Source: Legionella shakespearei DSM 23087 (lineage in GTDB: Bacteria; Pseudomonadota; Gammaproteobacteria; Legionellales; Legionellaceae). Taken from it: a stretch of DNA of 64,000 nucleotides. The notes below the pieces were generated by a model. The model did not search any database, was not told the DNA's origin, and saw only the letters and a program-made list of their open reading frames with translations. Below are positions 1 through 9,014 of the stretch, in pieces. The DNA is taken from contig NZ_KB892404.1 in the NCBI RefSeq assembly GCF_000373765.1, positions 156,847 to 220,846 on the forward strand, given 5' to 3'. Both the position numbers and the translations under genes were made by a program. How positions within the stretch are numbered: position 1 is the first letter of the stretch; each line of letters opens with the position of its first letter.

Positions 1-233
1 ACCTGTTTATGCAGGAATTAGAAAAGCGCGGTATAGCAACACGTCAGGGAACTCATGCAGTTCATACCCTGACCTATTACAAAAACCGCTACAATTTACA
101 TGATGAACAATTCCTCAACTCTTACATTTCAGATCGCTTGAGTATCACCCTACCCTTGTATGCAGAAATGACCCCCGTTGAATTTGATTACGTTATTCAA
201 GAGATGAATAAGGCTTATGAATGTGTGGTATAA
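1..233 (+). CDS. DegT/DnrJ/EryC1/StrS sugar aminotransferase, C-terminal end (partial)
   Basis: The reading frame is open from the window edge, so only the last ~77 residues are visible. They match the C-terminal part of PLP-dependent nucleotide-sugar aminotransferases: a GIATR segment followed by H-x-L-x-x-Y, then the late S-x-x-LPLY-x-x-MT-x-x-E block. Such enzymes put an amino group on a 4-keto (or 3-keto) sugar nucleotide. The catalytic lysine lies upstream of the window. The stop overlaps the start of the AsnB-like gene by 13 bp, so the two are translationally linked. A 4-amino sugar made here would be a natural substrate for the formyltransferases nearby; that link is inference. Confidence 0.85.
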   Translation, partial: LFMQELEKRGIATRQGTHAVHTLTYYKNRYNLHDEQFLNSYISDRLSITLPLYAEMTPVEFDYVIQEMNKAYECVV

Positions 234-2227
234 CCGGAGTTATTTCTTTATCAGGTAGCAAGATAAATACTGATCGAATTAAAAGCATGTGCGATGTCAT
301 AGAACATCGCGGCCCTGATGGCGCAGGATATTTTCTTGCGCAAACGGGGGTTCATCACCCCAGAGAACAGCAATACCATCAAGCGCTGACTGAAAAAAAA
401 TATTCATCGACAATGAGCATGTTGCCCAGCATCGATGATCCCCAAGCCAGAAACTATCTTAATGCACATCATTGGGATCTCTATTTTGGCCACCGTCGTT
501 TAGCTATTCTGGACTTAAGCCCCTCTGGTTTTCAACCTATAAGTGACATATCTCAAAATGTATGGGTTACTTATAATGGAGAAATATACAATTTCAAGGA
601 AATCCGTAAAGAACTTGAGGGCATTGGTTACGAATTCTTTTCTACAACGGATTCTGAGGTTTTAGTTAATGCCTATATTGAATGGGGAATAGAATGTGTT
701 ACCCGATTTAATGGCATGTTTGCTTTTGCTTTATGGGATAAAAGACGAAATAAAGTTTTTTTAGCTCGCGATCGCTATGGCATAAAGCCTTTGTATTACC
801 ATAAAACAAGAAAAAATGAACTTGTTTTTGCCAGTGAAACCAAATCAATTCTGGCGTATCTTGAAGATAAACCGAAAGTAAATCCCAACGGCATCATAGA
901 ATATTTTGTTTTTCAAAATTTAATTTCAGAGCAGACTTTAACCCAGGATGTTTATTTGCTCCCCCCAGGGCACTATATGGAAGTTTATCTTGGCAATGAT
1001 CCCAAAAACATCATCAAGCAACATTGGGATTTTAACTTCACCGAATCTACAGAAATACGCTCCGAAGAAGATTACTCCGGTGAGCTAGCTTATCTTTTTG
1101 AACAGGCGGTAAAAAGACAGCTTGTCAGTGATGTGGAAATCGGCAGTTATCTTAGTGGTGGTATGGATAGCGGGTCAATTACAGCCGTAGCTGCCAATCA
1201 TTTGCCCTACATGAAAACCTTTACCGTGGGCTTTGATTTAAATAATGTATCTGGGTTGGAACTCAGTTTTGACGAACGCGCCAAATCGGAGCTCTTATCC
1301 TATCTCTATCATACAGAACATTATGAAATGGTATTAAAATCCGGCGATATGGAGCGATGCCTCAATGAATTTGCCTGGCATATGGAAGAACCAAGGGTAG
1401 GACAAAGTTACCCTAATTTTTATGCCGCAAAACTCGCCAGCAAATTTGTGAAAGTGGTTCTATCGGGAACTGGCGGCGATGAATTATTTGCCGGCTACCC
1501 ATGGCGTTATCAACTCGGTGATCGCCATGGCAATGAAAGTAAACGAGTGAATGAGTATTTTCATTTTTGGCAACGCCTCATTAAAATCTCAGATTTAAAT
1601 AGTGCATTTGGCCCTCTGGCTGCACATGTCAATACCGACCTGATAAAAAATACTTTTTATAACGTCTATAACAAGCATATCGATTCCGGCAAAAATAATT
1701 TTATTAATAATGCGTTATACTTCGAAGCCAAAACCTTCTTGCATGGACTTTTGTTAGTAGAAGATAAATTATCAATGGCGCACTCATTAGAAACCAGAGT
1801 CCCCTTTTTAGATAATGATTTGGTAGACTTTGCGCAAAAAATACCAGTTCATCTAAAAGTGAAAAAGACATCTGCAGAAATGCAGGTTGATGAGAACCGT
1901 GTTGGTACAAAACACCAAGTCAGCATCAAACCTGGTGGAGATGGTAAACTGATTTTGAGAAAAGCATTGAGCAAATACATGCCGTCTGAGTATCTGAACG
2001 CAGCAAAGCAAGGCTTTTCTTCACCGGATAACAGCTGGTTTAAAGGGCAAAGCATCGATTTGGTTAAACACAGATTATTGCCCCGGAACGCAGCTTTATA
2101 TAATTATTTGGATCATGACTTTGTTTCATCTAAAATCGAGAGGCATTTTAGTGGTATTGAAAATCAACGCCTGCTAATATGGTCTTTATTAAACTTTAGC
2201 TACTGGATCGAAATTTTTGGTAACTAA
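221..2227 (+). CDS. AsnB-type glutamine-dependent amidotransferase of a sugar locus
   Basis: This 668-aa protein starts MCGI, placing the class II glutaminase nucleophile Cys at position 2. The glutaminase domain covers roughly residues 2-230 (HRGPDG, GHRRLAILDLS, YNGEIYN). The ATP-pyrophosphatase/Asn synthase domain fills the rest, with SGGMDS at about residue 312. Between HRGPDG and GHRRLAI there is an insert of about 40 residues longer than in textbook AsnB. In O-antigen loci such enzymes amidate uronic acids (for example to GalNAcAN) rather than make free asparagine. The UDP-hexosamine dehydrogenase at 17.3-18.5 kb would supply a uronic acid, so that role is favoured here. It overlaps the upstream aminotransferase by 13 bp. 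Confidence 0.88.
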   Translation: MCGITGVISLSGSKINTDRIKSMCDVIEHRGPDGAGYFLAQTGVHHPREQQYHQALTEKKYSSTMSMLPSIDDPQARNYLNAHHWDLYFGHRRLAILDLSPSGFQPISDISQNVWVTYNGEIYNFKEIRKELEGIGYEFFSTTDSEVLVNAYIEWGIECVTRFNGMFAFALWDKRRNKVFLARDRYGIKPLYYHKTRKNELVFASETKSILAYLEDKPKVNPNGIIEYFVFQNLISEQTLTQDVYLLPPGHYMEVYLGNDPKNIIKQHWDFNFTESTEIRSEEDYSGELAYLFEQAVKRQLVSDVEIGSYLSGGMDSGSITAVAANHLPYMKTFTVGFDLNNVSGLELSFDERAKSELLSYLYHTEHYEMVLKSGDMERCLNEFAWHMEEPRVGQSYPNFYAAKLASKFVKVVLSGTGGDELFAGYPWRYQLGDRHGNESKRVNEYFHFWQRLIKISDLNSAFGPLAAHVNTDLIKNTFYNVYNKHIDSGKNNFINNALYFEAKTFLHGLLLVEDKLSMAHSLETRVPFLDNDLVDFAQKIPVHLKVKKTSAEMQVDENRVGTKHQVSIKPGGDGKLILRKALSKYMPSEYLNAAKQGFSSPDNSWFKGQSIDLVKHRLLPRNAALYNYLDHDFVSSKIERHFSGIENQRLLIWSLLNFSYWIEIFGN

Positions 2228-2718
2228 TTGTGGTTAATCCGTGGTCTGAGTTTTCTCCATAAAAAAACCTTCTGTAAATTGAGCTAATGAATCGAAGGCA
2301 TTTTTACTATAGCTTGTAGGAGGTAATTACAAATAGACTTCGTTTCTCGTATGGTTGCCTTCTGGAGATATGTCCTTGTTTATGTTGATACCACTGAAAA
2401 TGATAAAGGCCTTGGCGCCCTTCATTGAAGAATTAAAAACCTATTAGATTCTAAATCTTGCAATTCTCAACGATAGTCATCGCCAAATTAATAGCGCTTA
2501 ATATCCAATACGTCAATGGAAAGCTGAGGTATGGTAAAAATCCTACAGTTTAGAAAAAATCATATGTTTGAATGCATCGAAATACATTATAATAGGAAAA
2601 TATTTTGCTCACTAATCGACTGAGCAGAAGAAAAATCAGAGGTGTTTGAAACAAAAATAATAGCTTAGCAGAAAGATCTAAAACAGTATCAATAGCATTT
2701 AAAAACCCGGAGATATCA
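2228..2718. other. Long AT-rich gap without a recognisable gene
   Basis: About 490 bp between the AsnB-like gene and the first formyltransferase. No frame gives a convincing protein. Scattered short open stretches interrupted by stops suggest decayed coding sequence, but I cannot name a parent. The last bases carry the ribosome site (GGAG, 6 nt before the TTG start at 2719). Confidence 0.5.
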
Positions 2719-3639
2719 TTGATTAAGAAAGCTTTATTTATTGGCAGTAAGCAATTTGGCTTAGATACATTAAAACTTATAAGTGAGCTATCTCCAGGTT
2801 TAATTACGCGAGTTATTACATGTGATGACAGTAAAGATCCAAGAAATCGAATGGATGAATTTATAGCACATGCAAAAAAATATGACTTGGATTTATTTGT
2901 TTCAAAATCTAAATCTGTGACCCATGAAATAGTCAAAGATTACCAACCAGACTTATGTTTTGTAAATGGATGGTATCAGCTCCTTCTTGAGGAAACATTA
3001 GTGATTCCAAAATTCGGTGTTATTGGAATACATCATTCTCTGTTGCCCAAATATCGTGGTGGTTCACCTTTGGTATGGCAAATAATAAACAATGAAGAAG
3101 AACTTGGGACATCGATATTTTATTTGGATAAGGGTATGGACTCAGGTGATATTATATTGCAAACCAGTATTCGTAACAAAGGGTTGTACATTGATGAAGC
3201 TAGGCAACAATTGGAGAAAAAAGTCTTAAATGAACTTAGGATAATTTGGCCTGAAATAATAAGCGACACACATGAAAAATCACATCAATGTCATGAGAAT
3301 GCAACTTACTGTGCACAGTTATTGGAAGAAGATGGAGAAATTAATTGGTCTGATAAACCAGAAAATATACTGTCGGGGATAAGAGCTAGATCACTTCCTT
3401 ATCCGTGCGCATACTTCTTTTACAAAGAAGAAAAGATTAGGGTAACGCGCGCAAAACCATATGATACTATAATTTATGGACTTCCAGGTCAGCTTGTAGC
3501 ATTTGAGGAACATACTGGTTATCCCGTTATATCTTGTGGTAATGGAAAAGCAATTGTAATTGAAAAAATATTAGCCCAAGATAATCAACTAGTCGCAGCT
3601 CAACAAGTTTTATCATCGACAAAAATCCGATTAGCCTGA
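2719..3639 (+). CDS. Methionyl-tRNA formyltransferase-like sugar N-formyltransferase
   Basis: This 306-aa protein has the formyl-transferase N-terminal fold (about residues 1-165) and a Fmt_C-like tail (about 190-300). The hallmark SLLPKYRG loop is at 107-114 and GMDSGDI at 139-145. The family transfers a formyl group from N10-formyl-THF to an amine, and in polysaccharide loci the acceptor is an amino sugar nucleotide. The usual Asn-x-His catalytic pair reads Gly103-Ile104-His105, so the Asn is missing while His105 and Asp141 remain. The start is TTG, chosen because GGAG lies 6 nt upstream. Genuine Fmt is unlikely given the context. The acceptor sugar is unknown. Confidence 0.82.
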   Translation: MIKKALFIGSKQFGLDTLKLISELSPGLITRVITCDDSKDPRNRMDEFIAHAKKYDLDLFVSKSKSVTHEIVKDYQPDLCFVNGWYQLLLEETLVIPKFGVIGIHHSLLPKYRGGSPLVWQIINNEEELGTSIFYLDKGMDSGDIILQTSIRNKGLYIDEARQQLEKKVLNELRIIWPEIISDTHEKSHQCHENATYCAQLLEEDGEINWSDKPENILSGIRARSLPYPCAYFFYKEEKIRVTRAKPYDTIIYGLPGQLVAFEEHTGYPVISCGNGKAIVIEKILAQDNQLVAAQQVLSSTKIRLA

Positions 3640-3946
3640 TAGTTTTGTTTGGATAGGAATAGCCGCCCCTACAAGTGAAGCAAAGTCTGGATTACGATCA
3701 AAGTATTTTAGATCCAATATGACCAAAATTTTATTCTGAAATAAATTATATTTGTAATAGCTCAGCCTCACTATAAGTTTTTATAGAAACTAGAGAGAGT
3801 AACTTCCTTTTAACATTAGTGTTGAAAGAAGTCTAAAGATTAAATATAGTGAAGAGCAAAAAGAATCTATTGACATTTCCTTAGTTTGAGACAAAATATA
3901 TGTTTTTTCGAGCGCTAAATGAAAGTATAAAAATAAAGGATGACAT
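3640..3946. other. AT-rich intergenic gap
   Basis: About 307 bp between two genes on the same strand. I see no gene, clear terminator or long repeat. An AAGGA ribosome site sits 8 nt before the methyltransferase start at 3947. Confidence 0.45.
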
Positions 3947-4960
3947 ATGTTTGTTGAATCAGTTACTGAATTGAATCCTGCACAAAGTAGTGAATTTCCC
4001 TCTTGGTTATCCCCTCTTTTAGCCAAAGATGAATCATTTATAAAAGAGAATGAACGTCTTATCAGATGTGAGCGCTCAGTATCGATGCAACAGCAACAGA
4101 CTAAGGAAACCTTTGGTTTTAAGTGGAATAAAAGAGATACTTTTGAATCCCCTCAAAGCCTGAATCGCATGCGCCAATGGTTAGTAGAGCGATATGATGA
4201 TGCAAATAAGATATTAAATTCATTTGAAAATAAACCCGTCTTACTTGATGCAGGATGCGGGGCTGGTTTGTCTGCTCTGGAATATTGGGGCTCACATTGT
4301 GACAAACTAAACTATCTCGGTGTAGATATTTCCTCAGCAGTAGATGTCTGCCAACAACGATTTATGGAAAGAGGCCTTAACAATGCAGTATTTTTACAGG
4401 CTGACATCGCAAATTTACCTGTCAATGCAGCATCCGTTGATATCATCTTTTCTGAAGGTGTCATGCATCATACTGATAATACAGAACAAACCTTTATGTC
4501 TTTGGCAAAGCTGTTAAAGCCAAAAGGGTATTTTATGTATTATGTATATAATCAAAAGGGACCAATAAGAGAGTTCGTTGATGATTATCTACGTGACAAA
4601 TTACAAGCAATGACACCCATACAGGGATGGGATGCTTTAATGCCATTAACCCGTTTAGGAAAAACCTTAGGCGAATTAAATCTGGATATAGAAATAGAAG
4701 AATCTATTGATTTGCTGGACATCCCTGCGGGAAAAATTAATCTGCAACGCTTATTCTATTGGCATGTCTTTAAAGCTTTTTATCATGAAGATTTGACCCT
4801 GGATGAAATGAATCACATTAATTATGATTGGTATGCACCTAAAAATGCCCATCGCCATAGTATCAGTGAAGTGGAACAATGGTGCCAAAATGCATCCCTG
4901 TCCATAGAAAGGCAAGTGATTGAACCTGCTGGGATTACAATTATTGCACGAAAAAGTTAG
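3947..4960 (+). CDS. Class I SAM-dependent methyltransferase
   Basis: This is a 337-aa protein. The Rossmann-type SAM site LLDAGCGAGLSA starts near residue 98, followed by an acidic strand end (YLGVDIS) and the post-motif FSEGVMHHT near residue 164, typical of Methyltransf_11/25-like enzymes. The first ~60 residues, with a short Cys-containing stretch (LIRCERS), precede the catalytic fold; methyltransferases of polysaccharide loci often carry such leaders. It ends the rightward gene run and faces the GT-C-like gene across a long inverted repeat. A glycan or lipid-linked sugar is the plausible acceptor, but this is not shown by sequence. Confidence 0.8.
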   Translation: MFVESVTELNPAQSSEFPSWLSPLLAKDESFIKENERLIRCERSVSMQQQQTKETFGFKWNKRDTFESPQSLNRMRQWLVERYDDANKILNSFENKPVLLDAGCGAGLSALEYWGSHCDKLNYLGVDISSAVDVCQQRFMERGLNNAVFLQADIANLPVNAASVDIIFSEGVMHHTDNTEQTFMSLAKLLKPKGYFMYYVYNQKGPIREFVDDYLRDKLQAMTPIQGWDALMPLTRLGKTLGELNLDIEIEESIDLLDIPAGKINLQRLFYWHVFKAFYHEDLTLDEMNHINYDWYAPKNAHRHSISEVEQWCQNASLSIERQVIEPAGITIIARKS

Positions 4961-5030
4961 GTACCCGGCAGACCGGTTACTTAGCTTTTTAGTAAAAGGT
5001 CAGCCCCTATCAAAGAACGGCCGTAGCTCG

Positions 5031-5107
5031 GCTGTGTAGCCCGGTCTGCTTGCAGCCGGGGACTGTGCCTGCTCTATCCTGGCTGCAAGCAGACCGGGCT
5101 ACACAGC
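5031..5107. repeat. Inverted repeat, family A (GTAGCCCGGTCTGC arms), between convergent genes
   Basis: Left arm 5031-5060 and right arm 5078-5107 are nearly perfect complements, with cores GTAGCCCGGTCTGCTTGCAG and its reverse complement. The loop is about 17 bp. Other full or half copies are at 15957-16023, 25717, 25894, 26071 and 48386. It lies between convergent genes ending at 4960 and 5148 and could terminate transcription from both sides, though it lacks a U-tract. Confidence 0.9.
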
Positions 5108-5147
5108 GGAGCAAGGGGCAAGATCTCCCCTTGACCTATTACGGATT

Positions 5148-6683
5148 TTACAGCTCAGGTTTATGCGCATAAAGTATATATTGTGTATCCTCGAAAATTT
5201 TTACATATTTTCCTAATGCTGAAATAGCACCTTCATATACATCCCCTGATTTTGACTGCTTATTTTGTAAAATATGAGTCACATTATACTGCAAACAAAG
5301 TTCAGGCAGATATTTAGGATTAACCATAGGATATTTATCAAATAGTTTTTCAAAAAAAATCCGATATTGACCTTGCATTGAAACATTGACCAAAAAGCCA
5401 ATAATATTGGCCTTAGTATTTTTGAGGAAAATCCAGGACTCATTATTATTTAAACAAAATAGGTTTATATCCTTGCGATCCAAATGTGAAAATAAATTAC
5501 TAAATGAATAGCGAGCAGCATATTGGTGTTTGAGCTGATATAAATTATATAAAAACCAAATGACATTATAAATTAAAATAAATGAGATCAAGGTTGAAGT
5601 ATAAGCTTGAGGTATCACAGAAAAGAACAAAATTATTTGCAAAGGATAGGCAAACTCTATATACCTCTCTGCCTCTCCTAAAACTCTTGCCTTACCAAAA
5701 TTAGTAACAATAAATGGGACAAATAGCACTGTAAGGATAATTAGTAGATAGTACTGATAGCCCTCTAAAGTCTCATGCATGTATCCAGCAATGCCCAGCA
5801 CTAGAGCCAGAAAGTAAGTGGGATGTCTTAAAATAGAAGTAAATAGCTGATTAAAAAAAACCACTTCATAAAAAACACCTCTCAAATTCCTACTCTTTAT
5901 AAAATTAATTAAGATAGAGAAGTTACTTCTATGACTAACAAAAGGATAGTTATATTTTAAATACCAATCCAAATGTAAGACATGCGCCTTAATTTGATGA
6001 ATAAAAAATGATCTATGGAAAAATAGAGCAAAAAAGGCTGACAATACAATACATAATGCAATCTTGAAATCAAAAATTCCTGCTAATAATAAAGAAACCA
6101 GAACTTGAGTTCCAAACTTGGATGACAGTAATAATATGCTAAATAAAATAGAAGCAACTGAAAATGCTACATAATTGAAATCAGAAATCTCTAAAGAATT
6201 CGAGAGACTGATAATTAAAAAAAAGCAGCTTAACAAAAAAACAAACTGAGAAAAATTGCGAGGTGTTAATGAGAATGGGCGTGGCCCAATGAAAGAGAAT
6301 GTTAAACCAGGAGCAAGAATATATGCTGATAGTACAAGAAGGGCATCATTGAAAGAAATCAAATGCATATGATATAAAACAGTAACTACAAGAAGACCAT
6401 TTAGCAAATCAAATACAAAGCCAGAAAACCTATCCCAAAAACTGATAAAGGAATTTGGAAAAAAAGACAATAACCAATGGTAAAAGAAAGGATAAGTGCA
6501 CTCATTACTTCCATAAACACGCTTTTCATGTTTTGGGAGTCTGTTGTTATTCTTCTTAAGAAGATCTATGTAATAAAGATGAAAATAAATATCTGTTCCA
6601 TTGAAATCTTTCCATATAATTCTGGGTATAAGTCTAAGAAATATGCAACAGATCAGTACAAGGGGGCAAAGGAAGAAGATCAT
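5148..6683 (-). CDS. Polytopic membrane protein, GT-C glycosyltransferase-like
   Basis: The 511-aa protein is strongly hydrophobic with about 10-12 predicted membrane spans. After the first span comes a lumenal-type loop with Asp31, His35 and Asp40 (GTDIYFH). This resembles the acidic first loop of GT-C enzymes that use polyprenyl-linked sugars. A soluble C-terminal tail of about 120 residues follows the last span. In an O-antigen locus it could be a Wzy-type polymerase or a lipid-linked-sugar glycosyltransferase. The sequence does not decide between them. Base composition is among the most AT-rich of the window. Confidence 0.6.
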   Translation of the reverse strand: MIFFLCPLVLICCIFLRLIPRIIWKDFNGTDIYFHLYYIDLLKKNNNRLPKHEKRVYGSNECTYPFFYHWLLSFFPNSFISFWDRFSGFVFDLLNGLLVVTVLYHMHLISFNDALLVLSAYILAPGLTFSFIGPRPFSLTPRNFSQFVFLLSCFFLIISLSNSLEISDFNYVAFSVASILFSILLLSSKFGTQVLVSLLLAGIFDFKIALCIVLSAFFALFFHRSFFIHQIKAHVLHLDWYLKYNYPFVSHRSNFSILINFIKSRNLRGVFYEVVFFNQLFTSILRHPTYFLALVLGIAGYMHETLEGYQYYLLIILTVLFVPFIVTNFGKARVLGEAERYIEFAYPLQIILFFSVIPQAYTSTLISFILIYNVIWFLYNLYQLKHQYAARYSFSNLFSHLDRKDINLFCLNNNESWIFLKNTKANIIGFLVNVSMQGQYRIFFEKLFDKYPMVNPKYLPELCLQYNVTHILQNKQSKSGDVYEGAISALGKYVKIFEDTQYILYAHKPEL

Positions 6684-6738
6684 TTACAAAATTTTCCGCT
6701 AATATTTCGAGATGATCAATTATAATCTATTGAAAATT

Positions 6739-6776
6739 TAAATAAATACTTTACTCAAAAAGAGGCTGGTGGTATC
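6739..6776. repeat. Direct repeat copy 1 of a glycosyltransferase 3' end
   Basis: A 38-bp stretch matches 9542-9579 at 34 positions and contains CTTTACTCAAAAAGAGGC. The second copy encodes the last residues (YLPLFE-stop) of the glycosyltransferase at 9554-10885. This copy, read on the minus strand, still spells QPLFE-stop but has no gene in front of it. It looks like the scar of a duplication or deletion. Confidence 0.75.
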
Positions 6777-6809
6777 AATTTTGGCTTCAGCAGTTACACC
6801 GTATTCACA

Positions 6810-6899
6810 TCACAAAATATTAGCTGTAGCACCAGGAACAAGCGCTTCATCTCTGTGCTCAGTTCCGCTACCACGGTTTTTTACTAAATCACTAATCAT
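6810..6899 (-). CDS. Short 29-aa reading frame coupled to the formyltransferase stop
   Basis: The ATG overlaps the formyltransferase stop (ATGA), with an AAGGA ribosome site inside the end of that gene, so it looks like a genuine translation start. The frame runs only 29 residues (MISDLVKNRG...) to TGA. Just downstream lies the repeated glycosyltransferase 3' end at 6739-6776. I read it as the first codons of a gene whose body was deleted. I do not recognise the protein. Confidence 0.4.
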   Translation of the reverse strand: MISDLVKNRGSGTEHRDEALVPGATANIL

Positions 6900-7822
6900 A
6901 TTAATCTATTCCTTAACGATTTTAATATTGTTGGTTTTGCATCTTCACCATTGGGTGTAGAAGCCTTTGTAATTTTCAAAGCTCCATCTCCACATGCGAT
7001 AATAGGATCTGTTTTATCTCTCATCATTACTTGACCTGGAATAGCACAAAACGGAGAGTTATGGATAAAAGGTTCTACTTCCCATATAAAAATACATTGT
7101 CCATCTTCTTGAAAACAAAACGCACCAGAAAATGGGGCAGAAGATGCACGGACGAGAGCATAGATATTCTTTACTGATTCAGACCAATTGATTTTCCCAT
7201 CATTGGGTTTTCTAGGGTAACAACGCAAAGCATCTCCTGGTATCAAACTTTGTTGTGTTTTGTTCAATACACCTTGTTGAAGTTGTTTGATCCCTGCAAG
7301 AAAAAGTTCAGGAATTTTTACATTCATCCACTGATATATATCACCAATATATGTTTTTTCGGTTAAAGGAAAAAATTCTTTTAAAATGATATCTCCACTA
7401 TCCAGTTCTCCTGGAACCATTTCATGAATTGAAAGGCCAATCTTTTCTTCACCGTTTAAAATAGCCCAATTGGGGCATGCATTTCCACGATAACGAGGCA
7501 AATCACCCATATGCGCATTCCAAATACCATTTTTAAACGCTTTGCAAATAGGAGCTTGAAGTACATTCAGCCAATTCATACTAATAGCCAAATCGCACTG
7601 ATATGACGAAAGCGTATTAACTCTTTCTTCTGTATTAATATTTAAATCATTATAAAAATCAGCGCCAATTTCATTTGCCAAATTTTCAAATTCAACAGAT
7701 TCACAATCGTAAAAAGGCTCAGATCTGCACGTATATAAAAATCTAATTGGATAGCCTTCGTCTACAAGAATTTTTACTGTATTTAAAAGTGTTCTTGTTC
7801 TGCCAATAATTCCTATGTTCAT
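6896..7822 (-). CDS. Sugar N-formyltransferase, second of the locus
   Basis: This 308-aa member of the formyl-transferase fold keeps the complete catalytic set: Asn102-x-His104 in WNAHMGDLPRYRG and Asp141 in ELDSGDII. The C-terminal part (about 200-305) is Fmt_C-like. The expected reaction is formylation of an amino sugar nucleotide with N10-formyl-THF. It starts 8 bp after the deacetylase stop in the same operon, which suggests coupled deacetylation and formylation, although the deacetylase family usually acts on polymers. It is only distantly like the formyltransferase at 2719-3639, so the two probably have different acceptors. Confidence 0.85.
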   Translation of the reverse strand: MNIGIIGRTRTLLNTVKILVDEGYPIRFLYTCRSEPFYDCESVEFENLANEIGADFYNDLNINTEERVNTLSSYQCDLAISMNWLNVLQAPICKAFKNGIWNAHMGDLPRYRGNACPNWAILNGEEKIGLSIHEMVPGELDSGDIILKEFFPLTEKTYIGDIYQWMNVKIPELFLAGIKQLQQGVLNKTQQSLIPGDALRCYPRKPNDGKINWSESVKNIYALVRASSAPFSGAFCFQEDGQCIFIWEVEPFIHNSPFCAIPGQVMMRDKTDPIIACGDGALKITKASTPNGEDAKPTILKSLRNRLI

Positions 7823-7830
7823 ATTTTCCC

Positions 7831-8601
7831 CTACAAATCCATACTATGGGACAAAAGATAGGGGATTTGTGTCGCAAAGACAAATCGATCCATTGTTGTG
7901 TTGGTCATTAGAGTTTGTAACTGAGAGCACACACCATATCTCTCACTCACATATGATTGAGCCTCGAATTCTTCAATACATGATAAAGATGACTGGATCT
8001 TTACCTTCAGATTCTCGTATTGTGAAAGACTGTGTGAATTCAAATAAACATGAATGGGATGGAAATCAAATATTTGATATGAGCCGTGATCGAATAAGAT
8101 AGGTTTATTTTTGTTGGAATTAGCTTGGGATAAAAGGAATAAATCATCTTCCCACTGATAAGGGATCCGTATAAGAGAATTATTCGCCTCGTTTTCAAAC
8201 GTAAAAGGTGTAAGATATGGATTGTCTGGTATATATAAAGAAAAATCATATTGAATTTGTGGATAATTCTTTAGAATATGAAAATACAAATGCGAATTTT
8301 GAAAGAGTCCATGAGTACGTATCGCTTTTGTATTCGGACATAAATTTAATACATAATCGAAAACTTCATCTAAAGATTGACCATGTGAAGATCTTGGAAG
8401 AAAATTAGGGTGGATTCCAAATTCAATAAGAGGATGATCTTTTAAGCTTTCAACAAAAATTGAAGGGTGTGTTAAAAATAATGTCCCAGGGACATTGTGT
8501 TCTTCTAAAATAGAAACAATCTTCCGAATAGCAAAGTCAGGAGCCCAATCAATATCGAAGGTAAGGGCAATAGGAAAATTGCTTTTTGCTAACTCCATCA
8601 T
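7831..8601 (-). CDS. Polysaccharide deacetylase-like protein (NodB/CE4 superfamily)
   Basis: This 256-aa protein begins with FPIALTFDIDWAPD, the first NodB-homology motif with its Asp pair. GTLFLTHPS follows, then EFGIHPNFLP, which matches the H-x-x-x-H type metal motif region. Overall it resembles the WalW-like deacetylases of LPS loci. Expected activity is metal-dependent removal of an acetyl group from an N-acetyl sugar. Two adjacent ATGs (8601 and 8598) follow an AGG ribosome site, and the start overlaps the decayed RfaH-like gene upstream by 4 bp. It is followed 8 bp later by a formyltransferase. A free amine made here could be the formylation site (inference). Confidence 0.75.
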   Translation of the reverse strand: MMELAKSNFPIALTFDIDWAPDFAIRKIVSILEEHNVPGTLFLTHPSIFVESLKDHPLIEFGIHPNFLPRSSHGQSLDEVFDYVLNLCPNTKAIRTHGLFQNSHLYFHILKNYPQIQYDFSLYIPDNPYLTPFTFENEANNSLIRIPYQWEDDLFLLSQANSNKNKPILFDHGSYQIFDFHPIHVYLNSHSLSQYENLKVKIQSSLSCIEEFEAQSYVSERYGVCSQLQTLMTNTTMDRFVFATQIPYLLSHSMDL

Positions 8602-9000
8602 GCTACCTGCCCCCCAATAATAACCAGCTTTTTTCCTTTTAAGTGCATTATCACCTCATTAAAAGTATCGTTTTTATCAACGTAACGTTTCATCTCAATC
8701 AAATTATTCAATATATCGGAAATAGAAAACCAAATACCGGCCAAGTTTTCCCCAACCTCCACACCTAAATAGCCAACATTGAGCAATTATAACGACCGTC
8801 CTTACACGTCATGAATCTGAATCCAAATCTATTTCCACAAAAAAGATAACGAGAAAGGCTCTAATTTTCTTTTGTTTTGCGTGCATGGCGACAGATTTTC
8901 TTAAAACAAGGCAAATATACTTCATACCCTTGCTCAAGTAAATGCTGATGAGACACACGGTAAACGCATCTAAATTTGACCAATCACTTTAGCCAGGTAC
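8598..9000 (-). pseudogene. Decayed NusG/RfaH-like transcription antiterminator
   Basis: Read on the minus strand, the three frames together give the RfaH signature. HLLEQGYEVYLPCF and RHARKTKE are in one frame, then SLSRYLF, then EIDLDSDS and RVRTV in another, and GVEVGENLAGI with a late DILNNLIEMKR in the third. At least two frameshifts and several stops separate them, and the normal N-terminus is absent. The last part survives as a 62-codon open frame (8598-8786), which is a remnant rather than a gene. RfaH proteins help RNA polymerase through long surface-polysaccharide operons. The position directly before the minus-strand sugar genes suits that past role. Confidence 0.78.
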
Positions 9001-9014
9001 TGAATATTGGTACA

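Noticed and set aside
2719-3639. Housekeeping methionyl-tRNA formyltransferase (fmt)
   Set aside because: There is no def gene beside it, the catalytic Asn is missing, and it sits among polysaccharide genes.
8598-8786. A 62-aa gene before the deacetylase
   Set aside because: It is the last in-frame piece of the decayed RfaH-like gene; the rest of that protein continues in other frames upstream.
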